Shown one piece after another: positions 62,967 to 64,000 of a DNA stretch of 64,000 nucleotides (within the stretch, counting starts at the first letter, position 1; each line of letters starts with the position of its first letter). The DNA comes from Bacteroidales bacterium. GTDB lineage: Bacteria > Bacteroidota > Bacteroidia > Bacteroidales > UBA12077. The notes under the pieces are model-generated. The model worked only from the letters and a program-made list of their open reading frames with translations. It was not told the DNA's origin and ran no database searches. The translations under genes and the position numbers were made by a program. The stretch spans positions 1 through 64,000 of the forward strand of contig JANQHE010000070.1 of assembly GCA_028282785.1 (NCBI GenBank). Direction: 5' to 3'.

Positions 62967-64000
62967 TTATAAATAGTCCACTGATGATTGTTTTGTTTTA
63001 ACAAAAGGTTCTACAGCTCGTTCGTAAATTCCTTGAACATAAGCAATGGCCATGCCATAATTTGTTACGGGAATACCTGCTTCTATTGCAGGTCGTAACC
63101 TATTAATTAGTTGTTTTCTTGTTATTACACATCCTCCACACTGGACAACCAAAGCGTAATCATTAATGTCTCTGGGTAGCTTATCCAATCCTGCAACAAC
63201 ATCATATTCCAGTTTTTTCCCTGTAAAATTTGAAATCCATCGCGGTATTTTAACTCTTCCAATGTCATCACAAGAAACATGATGGGTGCACGATTCCAAA
63301 CTTAAAACACGATCGCCATCTTTTAATTCTGATATTTTTGGAGTTCCTTTTAAGAAATGTTCAAATTCTCCTTTAAACCTGGCCAGAACAATGCTAAAAC
63401 TTGTTAAAGGAATATCCTTTGGGATTGAGGCATCAGCCTTGGTAAATATCTGACTATCAGTTATTGCCAATACTGGTTTTATTTTAGTTTTTCTTAAGAA
63501 AGCATCTACTTCTCTTTCTTTTAAAACTATGGCAACTGCATCATTATCAAGAATATCTCTTATGGCCTGTACCTGCGGAAGTATAATTCTGCCTGCAGGA
63601 GCTTCAATGTCAATTGGTGTTATTAGCAAAATAATATCACCGTACGAGATCAAATCACCAACCAATGATGGAGTTTTATATGCTGATTCCGGAATTGTGG
63701 TTTTTATTAAGCGAATTAATTTTTCCAAATTTTCTGCTCTAATAGTATCAAACTCTAAAATGGCAGAATTACTTTGAGAAACAATAAAGGTTCTTGAATT
63801 TTCGCTTAAAGGTGCTATGTCAGATTTATTATGAACAATAAAGAATGGAGTATCGGTTTTTTTAAACTCATCAATAAGCTGCTTTTCAAAATCACCAAAA
63901 GTATTGTGGGTAATAACAAGAATTGCCAGATCAACAGTTTTAATCGAAGTTAAGGTTTTATCAATTCTTTTTAATCCTAATTCACCAACATCATCAATAC
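62967..64000 (-). CDS. hydF: [FeFe]-hydrogenase maturation GTPase HydF (5' end beyond window)
   Basis: The C-terminal part of HydF, the GTPase scaffold that carries the H-cluster precursor to HydA. The frame stays open to the right edge, adding the GTPase motif HNKSD and IDDVGELGLKR upstream of the in-frame TTG at 63728, which is therefore not the true start. Cluster-binding cysteines are seen: CTHHVSC and QCGGC. HydF is specific to [FeFe]-hydrogenases, so the organism probably makes or uses hydrogen. Walker A lies outside the window. Confidence 0.9.
   Translation of the reverse strand, partial: IDDVGELGLKRIDKTLTSIKTVDLAILVITHNTFGDFEKQLIDEFKKTDTPFFIVHNKSDIAPLSENSRTFIVSQSNSAILEFDTIRAENLEKLIRLIKTTIPESAYKTPSLVGDLISYGDIILLITPIDIEAPAGRIILPQVQAIRDILDNDAVAIVLKEREVDAFLRKTKIKPVLAITDSQIFTKADASIPKDIPLTSFSIVLARFKGEFEHFLKGTPKISELKDGDRVLSLESCTHHVSCDDIGRVKIPRWISNFTGKKLEYDVVAGLDKLPRDINDYALVVQCGGCVITRKQLINRLRPAIEAGIPVTNYGMAIAYVQGIYERAVEPFVKTKQSSVDYL

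Noticed and set aside
62967..63728. HydF-like frame from TTG 63728 as a complete short gene
   Set aside because: The frame stays open to the window edge and carries GTPase motifs upstream, so 63728 is internal.

Overview
The window looks like a chromosome segment of an AT-rich member of the Bacteroidota, most likely Bacteroidales/Marinilabiliales. The evidence is a type IX secretion sorting-domain protein, a PorV/PorQ-family protein, a gliding-motility-type C-terminal domain, exact matches to the Bacteroidota -7 promoter box (TAnnTTTG), a type B ribosomal protein L31 and the Bacteroidota-style GlmU-like nucleotidyltransferase. A HydF gene at the right edge implies an [FeFe]-hydrogenase and fermentative or anaerobic life. 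A cytochrome bd operon suggests tolerance or use of traces of oxygen. These taxonomic and lifestyle statements are inference from gene content.

Layout. 1-7.3 kb: a PLP cysteine-synthase-like enzyme divergent from a cysteine-desulfurase-like enzyme, then rpmE2, a GlmU-like enzyme and lon. 7.4-13.7 kb: a tight five-gene operon (ferredoxin-like protein, radical SAM enzyme, DUF116-polyprenyl synthase fusion, prenyltransferase-repeat protein, DXDD-bearing squalene-hopene-cyclase-like protein). I read it as an uncharacterised terpenoid pathway, and it is the best candidate for a new system here. 13.8-22.1 kb: envelope and hypothetical proteins, coaD, a thioredoxin-fold lipoprotein-like protein and a two-component system. 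22.3-24.4 kb: an AAA_14/DUF4143 ATPase with three 33-bp iterons at its 5' side, then a truncated gene. 24.5-32.7 kb: secreted and envelope genes, namely a PKD-repeat T9SS protein, a barrel-like protein, a caspase-fold peptidase and a DUF4384 partner. 32.8-33.5 kb: a HepT/MntA toxin-antitoxin pair.

33.8-44.1 kb is mostly housekeeping: Nudix/pyrE divergent pair, birA, and a rsfS-ftsH-cdsA-psd run that couples ribosome silencing, membrane proteolysis and phospholipid synthesis, followed by two transporters and a CHU_C-type protein. 44.5-47.3 kb is cydA-cydB plus a 34-residue one-pass membrane peptide that may be a CydX analogue. 47.4-50.2 kb is an accessory island: a DUF234 ATPase bracketed by inverted repeats and an MNT/HEPN pair whose HEPN gene is frameshifted. 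The island is bounded by near-identical direct repeats, one of which is the aroG promoter. 50.2-55.4 kb: DAHP synthase-chorismate mutase, purS, pssA, a PorV/PorQ-family gene, a HAD protein and glutaminyl cyclase. 55.4-64.0 kb: a decayed membrane gene, an ECF sigma/anti-sigma/adhesin-like operon, an MBL hydrolase, a DUF5916 protein, a flavin reductase and the C-terminal part of HydF, which runs off the right edge.

Two themes recur. Both toxin-antitoxin-type islands sit between diverged copies of the end of a neighbouring housekeeping gene (Nudix 3' end; aroG 5' end). Both solitary AAA ATPases, which carry PD-(D/E)XK-like C-termini, have ordered repeats at their borders. All functional calls are from sequence reading alone; no database search was run.
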